From NCBI RefSeq assembly GCF_030272615.1, contig NC_081412.1, forward strand, positions 669,750,852-669,814,851: 64,000 nucleotides of DNA. The letters run 5' to 3'. Below are positions 48,419 through 59,837 of this stretch, piece by piece. Both the position numbers and the translations under genes were made by a program. The first letter of the stretch is position 1; every line of letters starts with the position of its first letter. Source of the DNA: Cryptomeria japonica. Taxonomy: Eukaryota; Streptophyta; Pinopsida; Cupressales; Cupressaceae. A model generated the notes under the pieces. The model searched no databases. It saw only the letters and a program-made list of their open reading frames with translations, and was not told the origin of the DNA.

Positions 48419-49579
48419 TGATGGACTTGAAAAGCACTGAGAGGGGGGAGGGGTGAATCAATGACACCAAATAAAACACTACTTTAAACACTAACCAATA
48501 GATGAACTTAACCAATTATTTAAACAAAATACATGCTATCCAAAATTATAAAACAACATCCACAAAAAGTAAAGCATCCACCATAACACAAGTGTTTTAT
48601 ACGTGGAAAACCAAAATAGGTAAAAACCATGGTGAGAAGGAACTCACAAGTTAACTATCTGTAGTAATAGATAACTGACCCGTTAAAGTCTACAAAGTGC
48701 TTTACTAGGAGTGAATCTTGTTAGAGATGCCAAGCTTGATTAGAAGCTTATACCCTGTTAAGAATACTACCTTGTTAGGAGTAACCTTGTTGGAGGATTT
48801 GAGAATACAAACTAATGGATCACCTTGTTAGAGGATTTATACAATGAAGCTTGCTAGAGCTTACCTAGTTAGGGGATTTGATTCTACTGTAATGATTAAA
48901 AAACAACAAGAATGGATTGATTTGTTTTGAGTAGCACAATATTTTCTTGATCACATCCTTCTAAGTACATTCAATAGTGCTCTTCATCTTAACACTTATC
49001 ACTCTTCAACAAAATCTTTTACTATTGATGCATATTAGTATTCACATACCATCATTCTCTATCAATTTCAAATGATTCACTGAGAAGTGTTTAAATAGAC
49101 ATTCAAATCTTATGTCGGCCTAAGGAAATCAAAACACAATTTCCTAGGTGTACTGTATCTAGACAAGTAATCATAACTCATCAAAAAAATGACCGTCAAG
49201 AAGTCAGTGCTGGTAACTCATCAAAAAAATGACCATCAAGAAGTTGGTGTGGGTAACTCATCACAAAATCAGATACCTATTAGAACATTCAATACCGGTT
49301 GGAACAAAACATGTGATCCGTTGTCCTGGAATCTTCCTCTTGATCTCCATCTTCATCTTCATCTTCATTTAGATGCTGACTTAGTGTAGCCACAGGTTAT
49401 CTCTTAAGCACATACTGGTTGACACAAAGTACCAGTTAGAGATAAGCCTTAATCATACCAGTTGTCAGTGTAAACCAATTGAAGTTACACCGGTAGTCAA
49501 TGCAATCATATGTGTGTGTGAGAGTGTTTCATCAATGACAACAAGTGATGAATAAATTACAATCATCATCAAGCCAACA
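48419..49579 (-). repeat. 5' LTR of element F
   Basis: 1161 bp, partner of 42060-43209, with the C-rich block near 48440-48453 and the internal CCTTGTTAGGAGTAACC-type repeats at about 48710-48870. Confidence 0.9.
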
Positions 49580-49584
49580 AATAG

Positions 49585-50016
49585 AAGCTATAGATCATTT
49601 GTGATTGGAGTAAATGGATCACTTATGAATAATCCCTTTCAAGGTAGCTATCACATACGCTATAGATTTTGTCATAAAACTAATCAGTGTAGATCTAGAA
49701 CAAATTCAGTGAATTGAGGATAAAGGAATATATCAAGTGTTACAATTGCAATAAGTATTGACATTTTTCTTACAATTGTAGGAATGCCAATTGTAGGAAT
49801 GTGAGTGCTTCGGTAAAATCAAATGAACCTAAGATGAATAATTATATGGTATGGAAAAAAAAGGAAGTGTCTGAGTCTGTTACATTTGAGTTTGGTGCAG
49901 GTGCCTCTTCTTCCGAAAATTGATCTGGTAGCTTTGGCTTAGGGGGAGCTTCAAAGAAAAATCTATCTATTCCTCCATTCACAAAGGAGATGCATGTGGT
50001 GGCTTGTGCATGCTAG
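49585..50016 (+). pseudogene. Gag-like protein of element J, part 2
   Basis: Continues after F with further zinc-knuckle remains (CHKTNQCRSRTNS, then a Cys/Asn-rich stretch with NCNKY-like and CRN words) and a short tail ending near 50014. Stops are frequent. The join across the F insertion at AATAG is in the middle of the knuckle region. Confidence 0.65.
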
Positions 50017-50275
50017 TCTTTATTCTAATAATATTGATTATGTTGGTTATGTTGGTGTTGTTCATGCTCTAGTATATTTTGTATACAGAGATACAAAATT
50101 TAGTTGATGTCATTATAACACAATTTTTGGTGGCAGAACCCTAGGCGTATCAAACATATTAAACATCTACTATTCAAGATCATTTTTGCATTATGTGTTG
50201 AAGAGTTTTTAAAGAGAAGAAGGTAATTCATAGCAAGGTTAATGAAAAAATGTATTTTTCTTTACATCTTTTTTT

Positions 50276-52070
50276 ATGGATTCTAAGAAGTTAGTTCCGA
50301 CAGAATATAGTAGTAGAAATACTTACAAATTGGAAAATGTAATTTTGGAAGAATATGATCATAACAAGATTAGAAATTTGGAAAGTTCCTTGTAAAATGA
50401 AGATTCATAGAAAATCAAAGAATTAGGGAACAAAGATTTAGATATTTGGAGCGAGTTTCCATGGTTTGCAGATGAAGATTTAATAAAATTCCTTTTGAAT
50501 CATATTTAGGATGGTCATATGATTTTGGAAAAACCCTATCCAATTTGGAAGGAAGTAATATCATCTATTTCTAGTCTTTGTGAGTTGAACCCAATCTAGT
50601 GAAGAGATCAATTGAGAACAAAAAAGTCAAAAACCTAATTGGCATCACAAGTGATCAACAAGCATTGATAATTGATAAAATAATTGACTCTATTGTGAGG
50701 TATGAGCTTATGGAATTTCTTACAAAATCTATTTCAAAAACATAGAAGGATCAACTTCAACGATAATAGTATATATTGCACATCAAATGGTTAAGGAAAG
50801 CAAAGATTTTAATTTGTGTGAGTTATTACGGATATAATTAATAGAGAATATTAGTATTATGAAAAATAAGGGATATCCTTTTTGATTTGGTTCTTTGGTC
50901 GTGTGCTTAATGTTTTATTTCTCAAGATCATTACCATAAAAAAAGAATGTTGTGTGGAAATCGAATCTCTATTGGAAAGAAATTTTTTAGGTGTCTAGGT
51001 TGTTTGGTAGAGAAAGATCAAGTATGCAAGAATGATTTCATGAACCTTCAGAAGATGTGGTGCTCTGGTCTAGTTCCCAGTATCATTGGTACTCCTAAGA
51101 AGAGGCCCTCCTCAAGTAGAAAATGTTTGAAGAGAAGAAATGATGTGTCCTCTCCGGAACCAATGAAGCTAAAGAAATGTGATGAAAAGAAAGAGATATT
51201 TTCTCTTGATGATCCAAAACCATCTAAAAAATCTAAGGGAAACATGGCTTTAGTTGAGAAGCAATTAGGCAGTATGGATGGTGATGTCCCTAAAGAGCTG
51301 AAAATATTTCAAGTATGCTTGAGCGAGAAGATGGTTTGAAGAAGATTGGAGGTTTGTGGCTTGTGCAACCTTCATATGATCAAGATAAAATTGAGGAAGT
51401 CTTAGTTGATTATTTTCTCTAAAATAACATTACTCTAAACAATCTTACAAATATCTTTCAGGATGTTCTTTTGAATTAATTGAAGACCATACGAACCAAT
51501 ATCCTAAAGAATCTATTGAAAAAGATGAATTTTAGGAAGATATGGGGAAAAGGTGTGCCTACATATGCTTAGAAGAGATTGTCTGGAAGCATTAAGGACA
51601 TGAAAGATTGTGTTGGAGAAGCAACCAAAGTATATAAGTATTGTTTCTGGTGGTCTGCAACTAATGAACATTTAAAAGTTAAGATTGACTCTATTGAGTC
51701 TGAGTTTAATTCCCTTGGTCAATCATTTGACATTTTTAGTGATAGAGATGATGGTTAGAGAAAAAAGATAAACTCTTTGTAGTTTGACCTTATATTTTTC
51801 TAGAGGTAGAAAGAAGATGTTGCAAATACATTTTGAAAAGTGAATGAGATAGTTGAGGCAAGGTTAGAACATCTTTCCGATCTCCTTATTGAAGCATAGA
51901 AGTATGTACGGAACCCTTTCATCTTGAGTTCTTTATCTGGTGTCATTGATGTGTTGGTGGAAATTGATAGTTTAGGTGTAAGTCTTAGTGTGTCTACGAA
52001 TTCATGAAAGACCTTTCTTTCGGAAGTCAATGAGAAGTATAAAAGTATTTTCCAAGCGAAACGTAAGTGA
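50276..52070 (+). pseudogene. Long ORF of element J (unknown family), shortest and most decayed copy
   Basis: ATG at 50276 (MDSKKLVPTEYSS). Many stops and several frame changes. Recognisable family points: DEDLIKFLLNHI...MILEKPYPIWKEVISSI in the place of the SRVH...ITKEA motif of the others, then FGSLVVCLMFYFSRSLP-like reading at about 50882-50935, which matches FGNLLVCLMLHFSKEIP of element E well. A basic Pro/Ser/Lys middle follows (TPKKRPSSSRKCLKRR, from 51091) and a weak coiled-coil end. Function unknown. Confidence 0.6.
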
Positions 52071-52130
52071 AATATCCTTTTTGGTGCATTTTTTGTGGTA
52101 ACCTTTTTTGTTACCCTTTTCCTTGCTATT

Positions 52131-52279
52131 AAAGGGGGAGACATATCGAAAATGAGGGAGAAATATTGAGAAATATGAAGAATTAAGGAAATATTATCTA
52201 AGGGGGAGATATGGAAAGTTTCTGATGTATAGAAAAAATGTTGAGTATGTGTTTTTCCATCAATGAAAGAGGGGGAGAT
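52131..52279 (+). other. Polypurine tract block of element J
   Basis: AAAGAGGGGGAGAT (52266-52279) precedes the 3' LTR. Upstream copies are AAAGGGGGAG at 52131-52140 and AAGGGGGAGAT at 52199-52209. Confidence 0.75.
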
Positions 52280-53641
52280 TGTTAGAAATACTTGATTGGT
52301 TGTCAATGATGTCAATCCCGGTGATCCAAATTGGTCTGGATATTGCAGTGTGTAGTGTATGCAGAGCGTGTAAAATGTTGGTAGTGTAGAGGAGTGGAAG
52401 ATAGGTATTTGTGTATGTAAGACAATCAACAAGTGTTGTATGTATGTTGCAAATATGTTTTCTAGTAGTTGGTTGTTCCTTTAGAAATGTGTAGGATCAA
52501 TACATGGATATGTTTCTCTTAGTGTGTGAGTTTTGGTGTTGGTTGTGGCAATTGATTTTGTCCTCAGGATGTATATGCAATATAGTCTGGCAATATTCAG
52601 TTGATTTGTCTTAGGATTGTAGCGGTCTACATTTTTTGTTTCGTTGTAGATATGATAGAACATTTTTTATATTCTAGTAGTCATTTCTTAAGAGTGATGT
52701 ATTCAAGTTTTAGTGCTCCAGAACTTGCGCTCCAAAAATATATTTGGCTGTCCAGTGTTTGACAGTTCTATGTGCTCCGTTTTCCTTTGACTTTTGAATT
52801 CTAATGATAATATTTTGATGATATGTTGTTCATGTCTTTAACTTCTTTATGTTTAATTGGATTGTATTCTTTATGCTTTGGAAGTGTGTTTTTGTGGAAC
52901 TTTGAGGTTATGTTCATTTTGGGTCAAGCTAACCTTAAATATTTTTATTGTTGTATTGCTCTAGTGTTTGTATCATGTGATTTGACCATTGGAGTATCAT
53001 TTGGGAAAGTATTTTTGAGGCTGAGTTAATGTATATTATTATTATCACACACACACACACACATACATATAAATGTTATATCTTGTGAAGTGAAGTATTG
53101 CAAAATGGTGATGAGTGATAGAGTGAGAGAGATGATATTTGTGGGGCGAAGAAGAAAGGCAAAACTAGTGCGACAGTGACTATGTGTGATTGGAGTAGGC
53201 AAATAGTGAATGAGTTGTAGGGTTTCTTAACTGGATCTACTGTAAGCAGTTATTGTGATGTTTGAGCTTAATAGGAATTGATCCTATGGATATGTAGATG
53301 CAATATCCCCAGTTCATACTTATCTTCTTAGTAGTGAGCCTTTCGACAATGAGCCATTGTAATTTGGGCAGTGAGCCCTCCAACACTGAGCCTTTGCAAC
53401 TCCATATTTAACTAGTTATATTATCTTGAGAGTTAACCCTCTCCATGGTTTTTCCCATTTGGGTTTTCCACATATAAAAATATGGTGTCTCTCTTATGGT
53501 TGTGCATATCTTGCATTTCATTTCTATTGCATATATCCCTTTATGCTAAGGTTAATTGAGATCAAGTTACATTTTAGAATTTCACATTGTTTTGTTTTGA
53601 GAATACTGATCCCCCCTCTTAGTATTCTGGTTTGTTCAACA
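52280..53641 (+). repeat. 3' LTR of element J
   Basis: 1362 bp, TGTTAGAAATAC to TTCAACA. It contains an (AC)n run at 53046-53062, the TGGTTTTTCCCATTTGGG block at 53446-53463 and the C-rich block at about 53610-53618. It is uninterrupted and serves as reference for the broken 5' LTR. Confidence 0.92.
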
Positions 53642-53646
53642 CTTGC

Positions 53647-56227
53647 TTCAAATTATTACATTGAGATTTGTATATGCCATCCTTTTATTTCATTTAGATG
53701 CATATTTTATTTTGTTTTACATCAAGTTTGAAGATAAGTGATATCATACTTTAGTTATGATTCGAAGGATTATAAGGATAAAAAGACTTTTTCTTTATTA
53801 TTATCATTCAAAAGGACTTGGAAGGGCTTATGAATCCATGAAAAGGGTGTATCTAGTGACTTACAAGATAGAGATAAAGACACATGAGGACAAAGGACAA
53901 AATTCTTGTTGAAATCCATTTTGTTGACAATATTCATTAAATAATCTTTGACATCTTGGCAAAGACATTGAATAAGGATAGTCCATGAGAAGAAAAGTAA
54001 TAGAAGGTGATAGTCTATAGATGTTTTGTGATGTGGATAGACTTGTGGAGGCCTTAAATAAACAACCATTTTTATTATACACATATTTCAAAGACAAAAT
54101 AATACCATTGAAAAGATGACAATATTAGTCCAAGAGTGTAAACATAGAGAAAATAGGATAATAAATGGGATGGATGCCAATAAAACAAGAGATCCTTACC
54201 ACTATGAATAGTGTTGTGAGGCATTAAAGGAGATCTCAAACACACAAAGGACAATTTTTTTCTTCAATGAATGAGGGAATTTACAATACAAAATAGTGAC
54301 CAAAACACCAAGTACAAAACTATAAGAAATACAAATACATTCTACATGTTTTTGATTAGTGATAAAGTAGGTTTTGAGGGGACCTAAAACCCCATACAAC
54401 ATGATTTGAAGGGATCCAAAATCCTTTGGAATTAATGTGAATACAAAACCCACAAGAAGAACGATACAAAAGGATACAAACAAGTACTAACATTAGCCAA
54501 CCGTCAACCAAACATCATCAAGGAAGCTAAGAACAAGCAGAGCCACTCACCTAGCCTAGGCCATCATATAAGAGATGTTAGTAACATGAGAGATAAGGGT
54601 TTTAGAAGGCTCCCTTAAACTAAAACTATATCCAAGGTCAAAGGTTTTTACCAAGCACCCTTAACCTGCATCAAGATCCAATGGTTTTTCCAAGCACCCT
54701 TAACCTGATCATTGGGTTTTAGCAAGGTTACCAAAACCTTAACAACTAGATTCATGAATTAAAACCTTAGAGGGAAATATGAAAATAATTTAGCTTCCTA
54801 GGAAATAAAATGCAACACAAAGATCAGGGGGTTTTGAAAGGATTCCTAAACCTTCAAATTGGATTTTAACATGGCTCCCAAAACCATCAAGCTAAAACTA
54901 GTAAAGACTCTCTAGCAGAAAGTCATCTCCCCTCCAAAAAAACTCCTCTCCACCTTAATAAGAACACAAGAGAAACAAACCAACAATTGGAAGAGCCAAA
55001 CTTGATACCCCACAACCAAGCAACTAGAGACATAAGTAGATCGCATATTGCTATAACCAACCTCTCCCACCAAGAAAATAGCCACCTCCATAAGAATTTA
55101 CTCAACCTCAATAGGATTTGTGAAAGAGGAAGAGGGGAGAAAAATGAGCCAAATCCACACCATGGCCACAAGAGAAAACTCCACCTTAATAGGAGCTTCA
55201 CGAGGAAGAACCCAACCAAGAACATAAGAAGCCCACTTGAGAATAAAAATCATAAAGCACTGAGAAATAGTAGGGATTAGCACAACCCCAAGAGAACAAA
55301 AACCCTAATAAAAAATAAACCAAGTCCAGCATAGGCCCTTGAAAATTGCCAATGACTGCTTGACCACCAAGAAGAACAAAGGCACCAAAAACCCTATCAT
55401 CAAAACAACGGCTCGAAAAAATTTACAAGGAGCACATAGGAGCAAAGAAAAAAGAAAAGGCTTTACCTCCAACAACCTCCCCACTAGTCACATCCCCACT
55501 TAGGAACGTACCAAGCCCAACAGGGCAAGCATAAAAGACAACAAAACATAGCAAGGACCAATCCCCAAATGACAAAGAGATTTATAGCAAAATAAATACG
55601 AAAGAAGGCATAAACCCATAACACAAACACAAAAGATCTCTCACAACATAGCTAAAGGAAGAAATAGGGCCACCCTTGCAAACCCCACCATACACCTTCA
55701 TGTTTGACATGTAAGACAATGCTATATAATAAAGAGTAGTAGCTAAAAGCTTGGTGGGGTGCATGAAAATGAGGATAGGAGTTAAATATAGAAATATAAA
55801 GAAAAATAAGAAGAATGAAATAGTCTCATGAAAAGGGAGCTAATAGACAAGATGGTAGTCATCAAGCTAGATGAAAGAAAAGGATGGTTTTAAGAAGCCT
55901 TTTAGTGTCTCTCATTCAAATGATTTGTTAGATTAAGTCATGAGTCGATGAAGGTACTACTTCCACTTTGCAATCATTGGAGACCATTAAATATAGAGAA
56001 AGGAAATTACATATTTAATTGCATTTAACACAAGTCAATAGTCAAACAAGCATCCATGGATCACAAGAGGGGAGAGTTTGGAACTTTTTGGCGTTGGCAA
56101 TAGTTATTCTTTAATTAATCAATTGTTGTAGTCTAGTAGAAAAATAGAGGCCCAACTGCATTAGTTGGGGGCCATCTTTAAGATTGGGGATTATTCTCTT
56201 AAATCATTTATATTTGTATGTTGTTTT
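53647..56227. other. Unassigned DNA between J and solo LTR N
   Basis: About 2.6 kb with only short, scattered open frames on both strands. None shows a motif I recognise. A word pair CCAAGCACCCTTAACCTG occurs twice (near 54652 and 54692). The block 54900-55320 is less AT-rich than its surroundings and might be a fragment of an old retroelement, but I cannot support that. Confidence 0.5.
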
Positions 56228-57467
56228 TGTTGGCAATTGGAGGAGTTGATTATGTGTTGCATTGATGTTTTTTCTTTGATGGCAATATCGGCTATTTTGG
56301 TTGTTTACCATCTTCTGGTAGGTTCTTCTAGAGTGGTTGGTTTATGATATTGATCTGGTATGCTTTGGTTTATGGATTTGGTTTGGATCTGTCATTCATG
56401 CTATTCAGATGGGTATCACGACCAGTTGGTTCAGGATTTGATAACTCAGGAGCTATCATTTGTTCTAGTAAGCCTTTTGGTCACCGGTAAGGGTTCTACC
56501 AGCAGAGATTTGTTGAAGATCTTTTGATGCACATGATAAGTGGCATTGGCACAATTTCTAGATGGATTTCAGGATGTTGTTGGTAATCTTGTTCGTAATC
56601 CTGTTGATCAGTGGTGTTGGATTTGGGTCTGGACCTAATGCTATCTTATTCGGCTAGGTTATGGACTGGTTTATGTAACGTGTTGGTGGATGATCCCGAT
56701 GCATTACCATTTGGGTTTATTGATTAGATTACATTGTTTTGGTCTTAGGCCGACTTGGTTGATCATTGAATTGTGGGTTTATGTTATGAGTTTATTGTAT
56801 TATCTTTTAGGTGGCTGACCTAATTGTTTAGGTCCAAGGTTGGTATAAATATGATGTAAGATTTCTTTGTAGGTCACGACAAAAAGGGTTTATGGGAATA
56901 AGGGATTATGGTTATGCGATTATCTATGTGCAAATAAAGTAATCATATGTAGAGGTTTTGGTCGATCATAGGTGATTGAATTAGGTTGGTGAAAGAGGTT
57001 TAAGACCTCCGGTACTAAACTTGATCGGAACTGTACTCAGGCATAGGAGATGCTATTCTTGTAGTTCATTCTTCTTCCAAATTGTAGTTTGGATTTATTT
57101 TGTAGTCAGTGAGGCTCCTTTTGTGATGAGCAGTGCGCTCTAGGCTATTGGCCTTTCTTCTTGTGCAGGCCCCTCTTATTGTAATCACATACTTACTGTA
57201 GAAGTATTATCTAACTATGGGTAGCCTTCCCATCATGGTTTTTCCCTTTACCAGGTTTTCCATGTACAAATCTTGGTGTTATCTTTTGTGGATGGTTGGT
57301 AAATGTTCCGTGGTTTATATTTATGCTTAACTGTTATATCTGCTATTCTAGTATTTGGTTTATGTATCCTAGTAATAAGGTTTTAATGTTTAAAGTTCTA
57401 TAATCTGTTGACAACTGATCCAACCCCCCCTTCTCAGTTTTCCTCCAGTTATCTAAGTTGTCTAACA
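56228..57467 (+). mobile_element. Solo LTR N
   Basis: 1240 bp, TGTTGGCAATTGGAGG to TCTAACA, with the catalogue of LTR motifs near its 3' end: CATGGTTTTTCCCTTTACC (57233-57251), CCATGTACAAATC, and the C-rich block CCCCCCCTTCTCAG (about 57424-57437). Flanked by GTTTT (56223-56227) and GTTTC (57468-57472), a target duplication with one C/T difference. No internal domain. Confidence 0.75.
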
Positions 57468-57472
57468 GTTTC

Positions 57473-58301
57473 GATTATTTGGAACACAACAATGAAACAC
57501 GATAGCCTAAACCTTAATTGAAGTGAGTATTGTAAGCATTAGGGAAGTCACTCTTACATTTGTTTGGAGTATGATATATATATATCTCTATGGGGCCAAA
57601 GAGAAAATTTGTCAAGGGTTTATGGATCTTCCCAAAACCAAGAGATCAAGCCTATTGGTTAAGTTCATTGGCAGGTTGTCCTTCTTTGTCAAAGATGGAA
57701 TAAGATTGTGGTGAAGTAATAGGTTTGGTATTGTGTGCCCCAATAGGTTAGATGGATTTGAGTATATGAGAAAGGTGGTATCTCAATTGTACTAGAATAT
57801 TGTGTCTATCATAATTTAATAAATATTCTCCACAAGATAAGGATATGAATGGGAGAGGTCTTTCAGGTAGAAAACACCCATCGAAGAACCATCTTTATGG
57901 AAAATAGATGTGAATTTGGTAATGACAAAGTTCATATGCACTAGGAAACTTATGTTATAAGTTTAAAATACTTGAAAAGAAGTTCATAAGACCACAAAGG
58001 AAATCTTTCAAGAAGAAAGAAATATGTCATTAGTTGCAGGAGTTTGATAAGACATAGTGATTAAAAGAAAATATTAAAAAAACTAATGAATAGAGATAAT
58101 GATGCAATAGTACCATAGCCTAAAGGCCTCATAAATAATCAGACTATTGACATGACAATGAGTAGTGAGTAGGGGTAAAGACGAAATGAGGAATAAGATA
58201 GATTTCTATAAGGTTTTAGACCTTAGAACGATACAAAAGTTAGGGAACATAAGATGGACAATCAATATGTGATGATCTCTCCATATGCCAAATGATAACC
58301 T
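57473..58301. other. Unassigned DNA
   Basis: About 830 bp; one short frame (57523-57714) without a recognisable motif. Nothing supported. Confidence 0.5.
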
Positions 58302-58803
58302 TGTTGAACCCAAGGTAGGATTGAGAGGGGGGTGAATCAATTTTGATTAAAATTAATGTAGTACATAACCGATTAATTAGCAACACAAAATCAACACATC
58401 AACACTAAGATTTTCTATGTGGAAAACCTAAAATAGGGAAAAACCATGGTGAATACCTACTCACAATATAAATACTATGTATCAGATTACAATGACACAT
58501 CTCATTTCTCCAGACTTGCTGACCAAAGCTAACTTCTCTTGGGGAAAGATACAAAAATGACTTGCAAACCTGATGCTAACTACAAGGCACGATACAACAA
58601 ATTGATTTGAAACGAAGGATCTCCTAGTTATGAAGCTGTCTTTGAACTTTCCGTCAAGCAACCAACATCAACACACACAACTTAGACGTCATTCTTAGAC
58701 CTCATTTATCAACACACTATCTCATATTTCTACTATAGTCTCAAACAACTTGCATATCATTCAAACACAACTCTTCTTCTCTTTCCTTCATTGAATTTCA
58801 CTA
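58302..58803 (-). mobile_element. LTR fragment M
   Basis: On the minus strand this is the 3' end of an LTR, ending with the C-rich block (58328-58337) and CCTTGGGTTCAACA. The GGTTTTTCCCTATTTTAGG block lies near 58430-58447. It is cut at 58803 by element G; the other part would lie beyond the window. Confidence 0.6.
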
Positions 58804-59632
58804 TGTTAGGAAACTCACAGATATTGAGGGGGGCGGTGTGAATCAGTATCTAACCAGTAATTAGAATTTCTCAACTTAAAACATGCATAACATATTATAA
58901 CAATGTACCGGTATGCAAGAAATAATGAAATAAATAGAATTAAAAACATCCACATGAAAAGCACACCATGACACAAGGATTTAATGAGGAAACCTGGTGT
59001 GGGAAAAACCTCAGTGGGATTTGTGACCCACAATATCCACTTACTGGCGAATAAGAGAATATTACTTACAAAAGAGGGGCCTGCACATGCAGGAAGGTGA
59101 ACTACCTAGAGCTCACTACTCAATGGGAAGTCTCACTGACTTACAATGTGGATTATACAAATCCAATATCTTGTATTGCTTTACAATAGCATCTATAATG
59201 CTTGATCCAGTACCAGTTTCTACTCTGTTCTTTACATAAAACCTTTAACCTATATTTCGCATAATAGGTCTGCCTAATATCTTCCTTTTTCACTTACATT
59301 TCTTCAAAATGTCTACAATGATATCTTTTATATATAAGAGTCATTTTACAACTTGCCAAGTCGGCTTACAAGGTTTTTACAATAATAAACAAAATATAAT
59401 ATAACAAAAATCCTGTCCGACTTTGTGCTGGTATGCTTCCTTTCTTTGTGTCAGTGCCAGTGTAGAGTGTGATCTGTTGATGCCAGTGTAATGCCTTGCT
59501 GGTGTAATGCCTTGCCGGTGTAATGCCTTGCCGGTGTAATGCCTTGCCGGTGCCATAGGATTGTAAGGTTGCCATCAATGACAAAACCTTCAATCACATA
59601 CAATGTCTCATTGGAGTGTGCATATGCCAACA
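58804..59632 (-). repeat. 3' LTR of element G
   Basis: 829 bp, TGTTGGCATATGCACAC to TCCTAACA on the minus strand. Near 59493-59550 it has a short tandem repeat: four copies of about 17 bp reading TAATGCCTTGCYGGTG on the plus strand. The same GGTTTTTCCC and C-rich blocks as in E. Confidence 0.85.
59493..59550. repeat. Short tandem repeat in the LTR of G
   Basis: About four units of GTAATGCCTTGCCGGTG in a row, the first somewhat diverged and the last ending in CCATAGG. It lies in the U3 part of the LTR. Confidence 0.85.
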
Positions 59633-59791
59633 ATCTCCCCCTTTGGCATTGATGGCAACACTCATGAGAAATTTCAAAAGTGTATCCAAAAATGTGAAGT
59701 CCAAAAATGTTACCAAAAATGTGTGCTCCCCCTGAGCATATGATTCCTGTGATATTGAATTTGAATTTTCTCATACCACTACTCCCCCTTT
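59633..59791 (-). other. Polypurine tract block of element G
   Basis: CAAAGGGGGAGAT on the minus strand precedes the LTR (59633-59645). Upstream runs are CAGGGGGAG (59726-59734) and AAAGGGGGAG (59782-59791), in the same order as in E. Confidence 0.75.
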
Positions 59792-59837
59792 GGCATCAAT
59801 GACAAAGGTTGTCAAGATGTCAGTAGAGTTTGTAGTT

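Larger units (their letters stand above)
42060..49579 (-). mobile_element. Pol-less LTR element F
   Basis: A 7.5-kb element with LTRs at 48419-49579 (5') and 42060-43209 (3'), perfect duplication AATAG (42055-42059 and 49580-49584), primer site, gag-like gene, long ORF of the unknown family, and polypurine block. No pol domains. It sits inside the gag region of J in opposite orientation and is a separate subfamily from E and G (different LTRs, diverged ORF). Confidence 0.92.
33470..53641 (+). mobile_element. Pol-less LTR element J, carrying nested E and F
   Basis: TGTTAGAAATAC at 33470 to TTCAACA at 53641, flanked by the perfect duplication CTTGC (33465-33469 and 53642-53646). Without E and F and their duplicated target bases it is about 6.2 kb. 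It has LTRs of about 1.37 kb, a primer site (41281), a gag-like coiled coil plus CCHC region, a long ORF of the unknown family, and a polypurine block. No protease, integrase, RT or RNase H motif was found. As the host of two insertions it is the oldest of the three. Confidence 0.88.

Noticed and set aside
48419-49579. Repeated segments that could suggest a CRISPR-like array or satellite
   Set aside because: They are the paired LTRs of element F and degenerate repeats within them; CRISPR arrays are not expected in a plant nuclear genome.
54923-55283. Minus-strand hydrophobic frames resembling a membrane protein
   Set aside because: Trp/Leu-rich reading of a purine-rich plus strand; no start context, no known motif, overlapping frames of equal length.
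53647-56227. LINE or gypsy element remnant
   Set aside because: Some stretches look transposon-like, but no RT, endonuclease or integrase motif could be found in any frame.
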